Positions 52,342 to 61,132 of a stretch of DNA of 64,000 nucleotides are shown here, piece by piece. The notes below the pieces were generated by a model that did not search any database, was not told the origin of the DNA, and worked only from the letters and a program-made list of their open reading frames with translations. Made by a program: the position numbers and the translations under genes. The stretch is from Pseudoclavibacter endophyticus (GTDB lineage: Bacteria > Actinomycetota > Actinomycetes > Actinomycetales > Microbacteriaceae): assembly GCF_008831085.1 (NCBI RefSeq), contig NZ_WBJY01000001.1, positions 1,054,001 through 1,118,000 of the forward strand, in the 5' to 3' direction. The stretch's first letter is position 1, and each line of letters begins with the position of its first letter.

Positions 52342-53940
52342 ATGGCATCCGGCGAATCGTTCTACGTCACCTCACCGATCTTCTACGTGAATGACGTGCC
52401 TCACATCGGTCACGCCTACACGGAGGTCGCGTGCGACGTGCTCGCCCGCTGGCACCGGCAGCGCGGCGACGACACCTGGTTCCTGACCGGAACCGACGAG
52501 CACGGGCAGAAGATCATGCGCTCGGCGCTCGCGAACAACGTGACGCCGCAGCAGTGGGCCGACAAGCTCGTCGGCGAGGCGTGGAAGCCGCTGCTCGAGA
52601 CGCTGAACCTGTCGAACGACGACTTCATCCGCACCACCGACGACCGGCACGAGCGCCGGGTCAGGCTGTTCCTCGAGCGCCTCAACGACGCCGGCTACCT
52701 CTACAAGTCGGACTTCGAGGCGCTCTACTGCGTCGGCTGCGAGGAGTTCAAGCCCGACAGCGAGATCGTCGACGGCGAGGGGCCGTACGAGGGCGTCAAG
52801 GTGTGCGCGATCCACTCGAAGCCGCTTGAGCTGCTGCAGGAGCAGAACTACTTCTTCAAGCTCTCGGAGTTCGAAGACCGCCTGCTTGCGCTCTACGAGG
52901 AGACCCCCGACTTCATCCGCCCCGCATCGGCACGCAACGAGGTCGTGTCGTTCGTGCGCTCGGGCCTGAAAGACCTGTCGATCTCGCGCACCACGTTCGA
53001 CTGGGGCGTGAAGGTGCCATGGGACGACGACCATGTCGTGTACGTGTGGGTCGACGCCCTGCTCAACTACATCTCGGCGATCGGCTACGGCGACGCCTCT
53101 GACGGCGACGAGCATGGCCCGGATGCCCGGGAGGCGTTCGAGCGCCGGTGGCCGGCCCTGCACATCGTCGGCAAGGACATCCTCCGCTTCCACGCCGTCA
53201 TCTGGCCGGCGATGCTCATGGCCGCGGGGCTTGACGTGCCGCGCGGCGTGTACGGCCACGGCTGGCTGCTCGTGGGCGGCGAGAAGATGTCGAAGTCGAA
53301 GCTCACGGGCATCGCGCCCAACGAGATCACCGACGTGTTCGGCTCGGATGCGTTCCGCTACTACTTCATGCGGGCGATCCAGTTCGGTCAGGACGGGTCG
53401 TTCTCGTGGGAGGACCTTTCGGCGAGGTACCAGGCCGAGCTCGCCAACGGGTTCGGCAACCTCGCGTCGCGCGTCGTCGCGATGGTCGCGAAGTACTTCG
53501 ACGGGGAGGTCCCCGAGCTGGGCGAGGTGAGCGACGCGGATCGGCGCATCCTCGAGCTCGCCGACACGGCGGCGGCGGCCGCCGACGACGCGATCGAGCG
53601 GGTCGCCATCCACGACGCGATCGCGGAGGTGTGGAAGCTCGTCGACGCCCTCAACGGCTACATCACCGAGCAGGAGCCGTGGGTCCTCGCGAAGGACGAC
53701 GCCACGCGCGGCCGGCTGGCGACGGTGCTCGCGACCAACGTGCGCGCCCTCGGCGCGCTCGCCGTGCTGCTGCACCCGATCCTGCCGATCGCCACCGAGA
53801 AGCTGTGGGTCGCGCTCGGCGGCGAGGGAGACCTCGGCGCGGTGCCCGTTCGCGAGGCCTCGTCGTGGCGCACGAGCGGGCGGGTCGCGAAGCTCGCCGC
53901 GCTGTTCCCGCGGGTCGAGCATGAGGCCGAAGTCAAGTGA
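52342..53940 (+). CDS. metG: Methionyl-tRNA synthetase
   Basis: The 532-residue class I synthetase has the HIGH motif in VNDVPHIGHAYTEV (about 16-29), a zinc-binding knuckle region CVGCEEFKPDSE (about 131), and KMSKSKLTG (about 315). It is the short form without the C-terminal EMAP-like dimerisation domain. ATG 52342 has TAGACT 7 nt upstream and no ribosome binding site, so a leaderless mRNA is likely. The stop overlaps the tatD start (GTGA). Confidence 0.96.
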   Translation: MASGESFYVTSPIFYVNDVPHIGHAYTEVACDVLARWHRQRGDDTWFLTGTDEHGQKIMRSALANNVTPQQWADKLVGEAWKPLLETLNLSNDDFIRTTDDRHERRVRLFLERLNDAGYLYKSDFEALYCVGCEEFKPDSEIVDGEGPYEGVKVCAIHSKPLELLQEQNYFFKLSEFEDRLLALYEETPDFIRPASARNEVVSFVRSGLKDLSISRTTFDWGVKVPWDDDHVVYVWVDALLNYISAIGYGDASDGDEHGPDAREAFERRWPALHIVGKDILRFHAVIWPAMLMAAGLDVPRGVYGHGWLLVGGEKMSKSKLTGIAPNEITDVFGSDAFRYYFMRAIQFGQDGSFSWEDLSARYQAELANGFGNLASRVVAMVAKYFDGEVPELGEVSDADRRILELADTAAAAADDAIERVAIHDAIAEVWKLVDALNGYITEQEPWVLAKDDATRGRLATVLATNVRALGALAVLLHPILPIATEKLWVALGGEGDLGAVPVREASSWRTSGRVAKLAALFPRVEHEAEVK

Positions 53941-54881
53941 CGGGCGCGGCCGCATCGCACCCCCGGAAGCGCACCCCGACGAGCGAGCACGGCCACGCGC
54001 GCGACCTGAACTACCCGCCCCTGCCCGAGCCGTTGGGGGTCGCGACCTACGACAATCACACGCACCTCGAGATCGAGGACGGCGAGGTCGGCCTCTCGGT
54101 CGCCGAGCACCTCGCGCGCGCCGCCGATGCCGGTATCGCGGGAGCTATCACGGTCGGCGGCGACGTGCCCTCGAGCCGCTGGTCGGTCGAGGCGGCCGCG
54201 ACTGACGCGCGGTTGTACGCGGCCGTCGCGATCCACCCGAACGAGGCGCCGCGCATCGCCGCAGCCGGGGGCGCCGCCGCGCTCGATGCCGCGATCGCGG
54301 AGATCGAGGCGCTCGCGCGGCATCCACGCGTCAAGGCGATCGGCGAAACGGGCCTCGACGCCTTCCGCACCGAGGGCGACGAGGCGATCGCATGGCAGCA
54401 CCGCGCGTTCGAGCGTCACATCGACCTCGCAAAGCGCCTCAGCCTGCCCATGCAGATCCACGATCGCGACGCGCACGACGACGTCATCGCGACGCTGCGC
54501 CGCGAGGGCGCGCCCCCCGTGACGGTGTTCCACTGCTTCTCGGGCGACGCCGACATGGCCCGCATCGCGGCCGACGAGGGGTGGTACCTCTCGTTCGCCG
54601 GCAACGTGACCTTCAAGAACGCGCAAAATCTGCGCGACGCACTCGCGGTCGCGCGGCGCGATCGAATCCTCGTTGAGACCGACGCGCCGTTCCTCACGCC
54701 GGTGCCTCTGCGGGGCCGGCCCAACGCGCCCTACCTCGTCCCGCACACCGTGCGGTTCATGGCGGGTCAGCTCGGCCTCGACGCCGACGAACTCGCCGCC
54801 CAGCTCACCGAGAACACGGTGCGCGCCTACGGCGCCTGGAGCGCCGAGGGCGTCGGCGTCGCCGTACCGGGGACGGCGTGA
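53937..54881 (+). CDS. tatD: TatD-family metal-dependent deoxyribonuclease
   Basis: The 314-residue TIM-barrel hydrolase has the metal ligands in YDNHTHLEI (about 38), GETGLDAFR (about 140), [11 protein letters not shown] (about 174), [11 protein letters not shown] (about 198) and [19 protein letters not shown] (about 244). TatD enzymes are 3'-5' exonucleases or DNases. GTG 53937 overlaps metG, and the stop overlaps rsmA, a tightly coupled operon. The N-terminal 30 residues are a variable extension. Confidence 0.94.
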   Translation: MTGAAASHPRKRTPTSEHGHARDLNYPPLPEPLGVATYDNHTHLEIEDGEVGLSVAEHLARAADAGIAGAITVGGDVPSSRWSVEAAATDARLYAAVAIHPNEAPRIAAAGGAAALDAAIAEIEALARHPRVKAIGETGLDAFRTEGDEAIAWQHRAFERHIDLAKRLSLPMQIHDRDAHDDVIATLRREGAPPVTVFHCFSGDADMARIAADEGWYLSFAGNVTFKNAQNLRDALAVARRDRILVETDAPFLTPVPLRGRPNAPYLVPHTVRFMAGQLGLDADELAAQLTENTVRAYGAWSAEGVGVAVPGTA

Positions 54882-55795
54882 GCGTCCGCCTACTCGGCGC
54901 GGCCGAGATCCGGCGGCTCGCGAGCGAACTCGACGTGACGCCGACCAAGAAGCTCGGGCAGAATTTCGTGCACGATCCCGGCACGGTGCGACGCATCGTG
55001 GCGACGGCACGGGTCCAGGCGGGCGAGCACATCCTGGAGATCGGTCCCGGGCTCGGATCGCTCACGCTCGGACTGCTCGAAACGGGCGCGCACGTCACCG
55101 CGGTCGAGATCGATCCCCGTCTGGCCGCGCGCCTCCCGCGAACCGTCGAGGAGAACGCGCCGGGGGCATCCCTCGCGGTCGTGCAGGCCGATGCGCTCGC
55201 GCTCCGGTCGGTACCGGATGCGCCGGGAGATTCCGGTGCGCACGGCGGCCCCGTCGCGGTTGTGGCCAACCTGCCGTACAACGTGTCGGTGCCGGTGCTG
55301 CTGCACCTGCTCGAACGGCTGCCGAGCCTGCGTCGTGGCGTCGTGATGGTGCAGGCCGAGGTGGGGGAGCGACTCGCCGCCGGCCCCGGTTCCAAGGTGT
55401 ACGGCTCGCCGAGCGTCAAGGCGGCGTGGTACGGCGACTGGTCGCTCGCAGGGCACGTCGGCCGCAGCGTCTTCTGGCCCGTGCCGAACGTCGACTCGAT
55501 CCTCGTGTCGTTCCGCGCGCGCATCGACGGCGACGGCTCGCCCTCGCTGCCCGGCGACGAAGCACTGCGTCGGCGCACGTTCGCGATCGTCGACGCGGCC
55601 TTCGGACAGCGCCGGAAGATGCTGCGCCAAGCGCTCGCCGGCGTGTTCGGGGGCTCGTCGGCAGCGGCGTCCGAGCGACTTCTGGCCGCAGGCGTCGACC
55701 CGACGGCGCGCGGCGAGTCGCTCGACCTCGACGCGTACGTCCGAATCGCTCGCGCGAAGACGGAATCGTCCGGCTCCGATAGCGTGGAGGCATGA
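54878..55795 (+). CDS. rsmA: 16S rRNA (adenine(1518)/(1519)-N6)-dimethyltransferase
   Basis: The 305-residue enzyme dimethylates two adjacent adenosines in helix 45 of 16S rRNA. The motifs are [15 protein letters not shown] (about 23-37), the SAM-binding [16 protein letters not shown] (about 51), [11 protein letters not shown], and the catalytic [11 protein letters not shown] (about 130). [14 protein letters not shown] (about 202) is conserved in the family. GTG 54878 overlaps tatD and the stop overlaps ispE. Confidence 0.96.
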   Translation: MSVRLLGAAEIRRLASELDVTPTKKLGQNFVHDPGTVRRIVATARVQAGEHILEIGPGLGSLTLGLLETGAHVTAVEIDPRLAARLPRTVEENAPGASLAVVQADALALRSVPDAPGDSGAHGGPVAVVANLPYNVSVPVLLHLLERLPSLRRGVVMVQAEVGERLAAGPGSKVYGSPSVKAAWYGDWSLAGHVGRSVFWPVPNVDSILVSFRARIDGDGSPSLPGDEALRRRTFAIVDAAFGQRRKMLRQALAGVFGGSSAAASERLLAAGVDPTARGESLDLDAYVRIARAKTESSGSDSVEA

Positions 55796-56730
55796 CGTTC
55801 GAGGGCGCAGCGCACGGGTCGGTGACGGTCCGCGCCCCCGGAAAGATCAACGTGGCGCTGCTCGTCGGCCGGCTCATGGATGACGGGTACCACGACGTCG
55901 CGACGGCGTACCAGGCGGTTTCGCTCTTCGAAGACGTGCGGGCGACGCCCGCCGACGACGTTTCCGTGTCCTTCGCGGGCCCCATCGCGACGGAGGATCT
56001 GCCGACGGGCAACGACAACCTGGCGGTCCGCGCCGCCAGGCTGCTGGCCCGCGAGACGGGCCACGACGGCGGCGCGCACCTGCACATCACAAAGCGCGTG
56101 CCGGTCGCCGGCGGCATGGGCGGGGGATCGGCCGACGCGGCGGCCACGCTCGTGGCATGCGACGCCCTCTGGGGGACAGACTGCGGCCGAGACGATCTGC
56201 TCGCGCTCGGCGCGCGCCTCGGCGCCGACGTGCCGTTCGCGCTGCTCGGCGGCACCGCCATCGGCACGGGACGCGGCGATCAACTCAGCCCCGCCCTCTC
56301 GACCGGCCAGTTCCACTGGGTGCTGGCCGTGTCGGACACGGGCATGTCGACCCCCAGCACGTATCGCGCCCTCGACGCGCACCGCGAGCGGCACAGCGCC
56401 GACATCTCGCCCGCGAGCCCCGCGCCGACGGTTCCCGACGACGTGATGCACGCGCTTCGCAGCGGCGACGCCGTCGCCCTCGGCGAGGCCCTCACCAATG
56501 ACCTGCAGGCCGCCGCGCTGCAGCTGCGCCCCGAGCTCGGCGACACCCTCGAACTCGGCGAGGCCAACGGAGCGCTCGCGGGCATCGTGTCGGGGTCGGG
56601 ACCGACGATCGCGTTCCTCGTCTCCGACGTCGAGTCGGCGATCGATCTGCAGGTGACGCTTTCGGCAGCGGGCCACCGCGCCCTCCGCGTGACGGGCCCC
56701 GTCCCCGGTGCGCGGATCCTCGAGGCGTGA
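55792..56730 (+). CDS. ispE: 4-Diphosphocytidyl-2-C-methyl-D-erythritol kinase
   Basis: The 312-residue GHMP kinase catalyses the fourth step of the non-mevalonate isoprenoid pathway. [20 protein letters not shown] (about 13-32) and the ATP loop [17 protein letters not shown] (about 103-119) are diagnostic, as is the C-terminal [13 protein letters not shown] (about 264). ATG 55792 overlaps rsmA; a TAGCGT 6 nt upstream and GGAGGC together suggest both coupling and a possible local start. Confidence 0.96.
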   Translation: MTFEGAAHGSVTVRAPGKINVALLVGRLMDDGYHDVATAYQAVSLFEDVRATPADDVSVSFAGPIATEDLPTGNDNLAVRAARLLARETGHDGGAHLHITKRVPVAGGMGGGSADAAATLVACDALWGTDCGRDDLLALGARLGADVPFALLGGTAIGTGRGDQLSPALSTGQFHWVLAVSDTGMSTPSTYRALDAHRERHSADISPASPAPTVPDDVMHALRSGDAVALGEALTNDLQAAALQLRPELGDTLELGEANGALAGIVSGSGPTIAFLVSDVESAIDLQVTLSAAGHRALRVTGPVPGARILEA

Positions 56731-56845
56731 ACCGACCAGCGGCATTCTGAGTGCACAGGAAGCGCGACTCGCCGTGAGATCTCCGCGCCGTGGCGCGAGG
56801 TGCACTCGAATTGCCGCTGGGTCGAGCGGGTGCGCGGATCCTCGA
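56707..56845. repeat. Inverted-repeat element bounded by 17-bp direct repeats
   Basis: The 17-mer GGTGCGCGGATCCTCGA occurs at 56707-56723 (the last codons of ispE) and again at 56829-56845. Between them, 56736-56756 and 56800-56820 are 21-bp inverted repeats matching at 18 positions. The 43-nt loop contains a further hairpin CGCGCC-GT-GGCGCG (56784-56797). Direct repeats around an inverted repeat resemble a miniature mobile element with target duplication, or a locally duplicated structured RNA. No second copy was seen in the window. Confidence 0.55.
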
Positions 56846-56895
56846 CCTGTAGCCAAGCGGGGGCGCGGCCCGTCGTACCGTGCGACCATGTCGTC

Positions 56896-57384
56896 ATGCG
56901 ACAGGTGCTTGTGCTGAACCGAGACATCGCCGCGCCGCCCGCAGCCGTCTGGCGGGTCATCAGCGAGATCGACGAGCGCCCCGGGCGCCTGCGCGGTGTC
57001 GAGAGCGTCGAACGCCTTCCCGGACCGGACGGTGCGATCGTCGAGGGTTACCGCGTGGGCACGGCGTGGCGCGAGACGCGGCGCATGTTCGGGCGGACGG
57101 CGAGCGAGGACCTGGTCGTCACGAGCGTCGACCCGGGCCGCTCCACCACGATCGAGGCCTCCGCGGGCAGCATCCACTACGTCACCGCGTTCCACCTCGC
57201 CCCAGCGCCCTTCGACGGCACCACGCTCACGTTCGAATTCTCGGGCGACGACCGCGGGCCGAGGCGGCGCGCATCCGCCTTCGTGCTCGACATCGTCGGG
57301 TCGGTCGGTCGGGCCGCCACCAAGCGGGCCATGCTCCGCGACCTCGACGACATCGCAAAGGCGGCGGAGGCACTCGGCCGATGA
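56896..57384 (+). CDS. SRPBCC-family (polyketide cyclase/dehydrase-like) protein
   Basis: The 162-residue protein starts MRQVLVLNRDIAAPPAAVWR, the first strand and helix of the START/SRPBCC fold. It continues with GRTASEDLVVTSVDPGRSTTI and ends in a long helix (RAATKRAMLRDLDDIAKAAE). These proteins bind hydrophobic ligands in a cavity. ATG 56896 is the start giving this fold. The stop overlaps the dGTPase-like gene (ATGA). No ligand can be proposed. Confidence 0.8.
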   Translation: MRQVLVLNRDIAAPPAAVWRVISEIDERPGRLRGVESVERLPGPDGAIVEGYRVGTAWRETRRMFGRTASEDLVVTSVDPGRSTTIEASAGSIHYVTAFHLAPAPFDGTTLTFEFSGDDRGPRRRASAFVLDIVGSVGRAATKRAMLRDLDDIAKAAEALGR

Positions 57385-58940
57385 CGCCGTCGCCCCGCAC
57401 ACGCCGTCGCGAGGCGGAGACCGAGACCGACCGCTCGCTCGTCGCCGACCACGAGACGCCGTTCCGCCGCGACCTCGAGCGCATCCGCTTCTCGCCCTAC
57501 TTCGCCCGGCTCTCGGCCGTGACGCAAGTGATCGGGCAGTCGGGCGCCGGGCCGCTCGTCCACAATCGCCTGACGCACTCGCTCAAAGTCGCCGCCGTCG
57601 CGCGCACCATCGCCGTCGAAGTGCGCGACGACCTCGACGCGGCGCCGGACCTGCCGCCCGAGTACGTGTGCGATCCCGTCGTCGTGCAGGCGGCGGCGAG
57701 CGCCCACGACCTCGGGCATCCGCCGTTCGGGCATCTCGGCGAGAGCGTGCTCGACTGGATCGCCCGCGACCAGCTCGGCCTCGCCGACGGGTTCGAGGGC
57801 AACGCGCAGACGTACCGCATCGTCGCGCGGCTCGACGTGTGCAACGGACCCGCGCAGGGACTCAACCTGACGGCGGCGACGCGTTCGGCGATCGCGAAGT
57901 ACCCCTGGACGCCCGCTGTCTCGTCCCACGAGCTCCCCGGTGACGCGCTGCCGCCCGGCCTGCGCGTCCGCGGAGATCAGCGCGGCGCCGCGGGCGGGGG
58001 CCGTGAGCTCGACGTGCGCAAGTTCTCGGCCTACTTTCTCGAGGCCGCCGATCTCGCCGAGGCGCGCGAGGCGTCGCACGGGCTCATTCCCTTCCAGCAA
58101 TCGCTCGAGGGCTCGGTCATGGACATCGCCGACGACATCGCGTACTCGGTGCACGACATCGACGACTTCCACCGGGCCGGCGTACTCGGGCAGGGAGCGG
58201 TCGCCCGCGAGCTGCGCGGCTGGATCGACGGCGCGAGCGCGCTGCGCCGCGAATCGGCCGACGAGTTGGCGGGACGGGGCGCCCCGGCGGGGAGCGCGCT
58301 CGAGCTTCTGCGCCGGAAGCTGCGCATCGACGATCCCTGGATCGCCGACGACGACGTGTTCGCCGAGGCGGTGCGCGCGGTCGCCGACGACCTCGTCGAT
58401 GGCCTCCTCGCCGACGAGTTCGACGGCTCGATCTCCTCCGAGCGCGCGCTCGCGTCGTTCACGAGCCGCTGGATCCGCCACCTCCGCGAGTCGGTGGTGC
58501 TCGCGCCCCGCGAGAATCCCCGCACGGGGCTCGTGACGCTCGAACCGCTCGCGTGGCACGAGGTCGAGGTGCTCAAGTTCGTGCATCGGCACTTCGTGCT
58601 CGGCCGCCCGGACATCACGATGTACCAGCGGGGTCTGCGCCGCGTGCTCGTGCGCGCCGTCAAGGGGCTGCTGGCCTGGCTCGACGACGACCTCGACCAG
58701 GCCCACGTGCCGCTGCGGCTGCGCGAGCTCGTCGAGATGGCCACCGACGGGTATCTGGAGCTCGCGCGCGAACGGCCGGAGGGCGTGCCGCCCATCGGCG
58801 CGGGCGAAACCAGAAAGCTCGGCCTCGGGCGCGGCGTGCTCGACTACGTCGCGTCGCTGTCCGACAGCCAGGCGATGGCCGTCTCGGATGCGATCGACGG
58901 CCGGCCCGATCGGCTCTGGGACGTGGGGCAGCGGCTGTAG
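57381..58940 (+). CDS. dGTP triphosphohydrolase family protein (HD domain)
   Basis: The 519-residue protein belongs to the Dgt family. The HD metal site is formed by HNRLTHSLKVAAVARTIA (about 55-72) and AAASAHDLGHPPFGHLGE (about 98-115), and further by MDIADDIAYSVHDIDDF (about 249). The motif RRDLERIRFSPYFARLSAVTQV at the N terminus is typical. The enzyme hydrolyses dNTPs to nucleosides and triphosphate. It is coupled to the SRPBCC gene by overlap. Confidence 0.92.
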   Translation: MTPSPRTRRREAETETDRSLVADHETPFRRDLERIRFSPYFARLSAVTQVIGQSGAGPLVHNRLTHSLKVAAVARTIAVEVRDDLDAAPDLPPEYVCDPVVVQAAASAHDLGHPPFGHLGESVLDWIARDQLGLADGFEGNAQTYRIVARLDVCNGPAQGLNLTAATRSAIAKYPWTPAVSSHELPGDALPPGLRVRGDQRGAAGGGRELDVRKFSAYFLEAADLAEAREASHGLIPFQQSLEGSVMDIADDIAYSVHDIDDFHRAGVLGQGAVARELRGWIDGASALRRESADELAGRGAPAGSALELLRRKLRIDDPWIADDDVFAEAVRAVADDLVDGLLADEFDGSISSERALASFTSRWIRHLRESVVLAPRENPRTGLVTLEPLAWHEVEVLKFVHRHFVLGRPDITMYQRGLRRVLVRAVKGLLAWLDDDLDQAHVPLRLRELVEMATDGYLELARERPEGVPPIGAGETRKLGLGRGVLDYVASLSDSQAMAVSDAIDGRPDRLWDVGQRL

Positions 58941-58998
58941 GCGAGCGGTCGCGGCTCGGACTGCGCCGCACCATGGCACGGCGGTCCTGTCACGGCGT

Positions 58999-59058
58999 CG
59001 GTGGTCAGGGTCTCGGCGACTCAGGCATCGGTAGTCAGGGTCTCGGCGATTAAGGTCT
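58999..59058. repeat. Two 30-bp direct repeats upstream of the SDR gene
   Basis: Units 58999-59028 and 59029-59058 are identical at 25 of 30 positions, and a third copy starts (CGGT) before the SDR start codon. The second unit contains the TAAGGT (59051-59056) that looks like the -10 of a leaderless promoter for ATG 59063. Confidence 0.85.
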
Positions 59059-59062
59059 CGGT

Positions 59063-59821
59063 ATGAACCTGCAGGGAACGACCGCGCTCGTGACGGGCGC
59101 CGCGTCCGGGCTAGGCGCTGCGACGGCGACGCTCCTCGCCGAGCGCGGCGCGACCGTGATCGGCATCGACCTCGCCGCGGCAATAGAACGCGCCGGCGAG
59201 CAAGCCGACGGCATCGGGCTCATCGCGGCCGACGTGACCGATGAGGCAGCGATTCGCACCGCGCTCGGGCGCGTCGACGGTGCGCGGCCGCTGCGGCTCG
59301 CGGTGAACTGCGCCGGCATCGGGCCGGCCGAGCGCATCCTGTCGTCGAAGGGCACGCACGACCTCGAGCTCTTCCGGCGCACGCTCGACGTGAACCTCGT
59401 CGGCACGTTCAACGTGCTTCGGCTCGCGGCCGAGACGATGGCCGGCCAGGCGCCGGACGCGTGCGGCGACAGGGGCGTCATCGTCAACACCGCGTCGATC
59501 GCCGCGTTCGAGGGCCAGGTGGGGCAGGTCGCCTACAGCGCCTCGAAGGCGGGCGTCGTCGGCATGACCATTACCGCGGCGCGGGATCTCGCGCGCAACC
59601 GCATCCGCGTCTGCACGATCGCGCCCGGCATCGTCGACACCCCCATGCTCGCGGCTCTCGGCGACGAGGTGCGCGAGGCGCTCGAAGCGTCGATCCCGCA
59701 TCCGCAACGACTCGCCGAGCCCGCCGAGTACGCGAAGCTCGTCGCGATGATCGCCGAGCATGACTATCTCAACGGCGAGACCATTCGCATGGACGGCGCA
59801 CTGCGCATGCCCCCGCAGTAG
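59063..59821 (+). CDS. SDR-family dehydrogenase (3-hydroxyacyl-CoA dehydrogenase type 2-like)
   Basis: The 252-residue protein has TALVTGAASGLGAATATLLA (residues 7-26) for NAD, NCAGIGPAE (about 86) and the catalytic Ser-Tyr-Lys in NTASIAAFEGQVGQVAYSASKAG (about 145-167). The layout is that of HSD10-like 3-hydroxyacyl-CoA dehydrogenases. TAAGGT 6 nt before ATG 59063 suggests a leaderless transcript. The convergent thiolase gene would carry out the following beta-oxidation step, supporting this reading. Confidence 0.88.
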   Translation: MNLQGTTALVTGAASGLGAATATLLAERGATVIGIDLAAAIERAGEQADGIGLIAADVTDEAAIRTALGRVDGARPLRLAVNCAGIGPAERILSSKGTHDLELFRRTLDVNLVGTFNVLRLAAETMAGQAPDACGDRGVIVNTASIAAFEGQVGQVAYSASKAGVVGMTITAARDLARNRIRVCTIAPGIVDTPMLAALGDEVREALEASIPHPQRLAEPAEYAKLVAMIAEHDYLNGETIRMDGALRMPPQ

Positions 59822-59881
59822 GCGAATCCTGACGGGCCGGCCGGAACCGGGTGGTGCGGCCGACCCGATGCGCGACGCGGC

Positions 59882-61054
59882 TCAGCCGACGCGGAGGATG
59901 ATCGCCTCGCCCTGGCCACCGCCCCCGCAGAGCGCGGCCGCGCCGATGCCCCCGCCGCGCCGGCGCAGCTCGTGCGCGAGCGTGAGCGCGACGCGCGTGC
60001 CCGACATGCCGACGGGATGACCGAGGGCGATCGCGCCGCCGTTGACGTTCACGCGCTCCGGATCGATCGCGAGTTCGCGGGTCGACGCGATGGCGACGGA
60101 GGCGAAGGCCTCGTTGATCTCAACGAGATCGAGCTCGGCCGGCGCGATGCCGGCGCGCTCGCAGGCCCGCGCGATGGCCCGCGCGGGTTGGTGCAGCAGG
60201 GAGGCGTCGGGCCCGGCGACCGTACCCGTCGCGACCACCTCGGCGAGGGGCGTGACGCCGCGCCTCGCGGCCTGCTCGGCCGTCGTCACGACGACCGCCG
60301 CGGCACCGTCCGACAGCTGCGAGGCGTTGCCCGCCGTGATGTCACCGTCGGCGGCGAAGGCCGGCCGAAGCCGCGCGAGCGACTCTGACGTCGTATCGGG
60401 CCGAACGCCCTCGTCGCGGTCGACCACGACCGCGCCGCGACGGCCGGGCACGTCGATGGGCACGATTTCGTCGGCGAAGCGGCCGCCGTCGTGCGCCCGG
60501 GCTGCGCGCGCATGCGAGCGCAGGGCGACCTCATCCTGCTCTGCCCTGCTCAGCCCGAGGCCCCGCTGGTGCCGTTCGGTTGCGGCGCCCATGACCTCGC
60601 GCTCGATGCCGCACACGAGACCGTCGCGCTCGAGCGCGTCGGCGAACTCGGCTGAACCGTACGCGATGCCGCCGCGCACATGGGCGAGGTGCGGCGCGTT
60701 CGTCATCGATTCCGTGCCGCCCGCGATCGCCACCTCGGCGTCGCCGGCGCCGAGCTCGAGCGCCGCGAGGCGGATTGCTGCGAGGCCCGAGAGGCACTGC
60801 TTGTTGATCGTGGTCGCGACCGCCGTCATGGGCACACCCGCGGCAATCGAAGACAGCCGGGCCACGCTCGGCCCGACACCAGCCTGAATGACGTTGCCGA
60901 GGTATACGAGGTCGACGTCGGCCGCCGTGACTCCGCTCCGCGCGAGCGCCGCCTCGATCGCGTGCCGACCGAGCTCAGCCGCTGTGAGCGGTCGCAGTGC
61001 GCCGAGGAGCTTGCCGATGGGCGTGCGGGCTCCGCCCGCGATGACGATGGACAT
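59882..61054 (-). CDS. Acetyl-CoA C-acyltransferase (thiolase)
   Basis: The 390-residue thiolase has the nucleophile Cys in TINKQCLSGLAAIRLAA (about 86-102), VNVNGGAIALGHPVGMSGTR (about 333-352) with the His, and the second Cys in GIGAAALCGGGGQGEAI (about 368-384). ATG 61054 follows GGGAGG by 4 nt; an upstream in-frame start lacks a site. It condenses or cleaves acyl-CoA in fatty-acid or polyhydroxybutyrate metabolism. It is downstream of and co-directional with the ABC-F gene, 78 bp away. Confidence 0.93.
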   Translation of the reverse strand: MSIVIAGGARTPIGKLLGALRPLTAAELGRHAIEAALARSGVTAADVDLVYLGNVIQAGVGPSVARLSSIAAGVPMTAVATTINKQCLSGLAAIRLAALELGAGDAEVAIAGGTESMTNAPHLAHVRGGIAYGSAEFADALERDGLVCGIEREVMGAATERHQRGLGLSRAEQDEVALRSHARAARAHDGGRFADEIVPIDVPGRRGAVVVDRDEGVRPDTTSESLARLRPAFAADGDITAGNASQLSDGAAAVVVTTAEQAARRGVTPLAEVVATGTVAGPDASLLHQPARAIARACERAGIAPAELDLVEINEAFASVAIASTRELAIDPERVNVNGGAIALGHPVGMSGTRVALTLAHELRRRGGGIGAAALCGGGGQGEAIILRVG

Positions 61055-61132
61055 GGTGCCTCCCGGGGCGGGCGTCGCGTGGTCGGTCACATCTTCGCAG
61101 TCGGATGCTGGCGCCGCCTGGCCGGCCGGCGG

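Noticed and set aside
49458..52343. Extension of the mannosyltransferase frame to 961 residues
   Set aside because: The added N-terminal part is antisense to rsmI and resembles no domain. The credible start is ATG 51281.
58999..59058. Possible CRISPR array from 30-bp repeats
   Set aside because: The two units are directly adjacent with no spacer sequence between them and differ at five positions; there are no cas genes.
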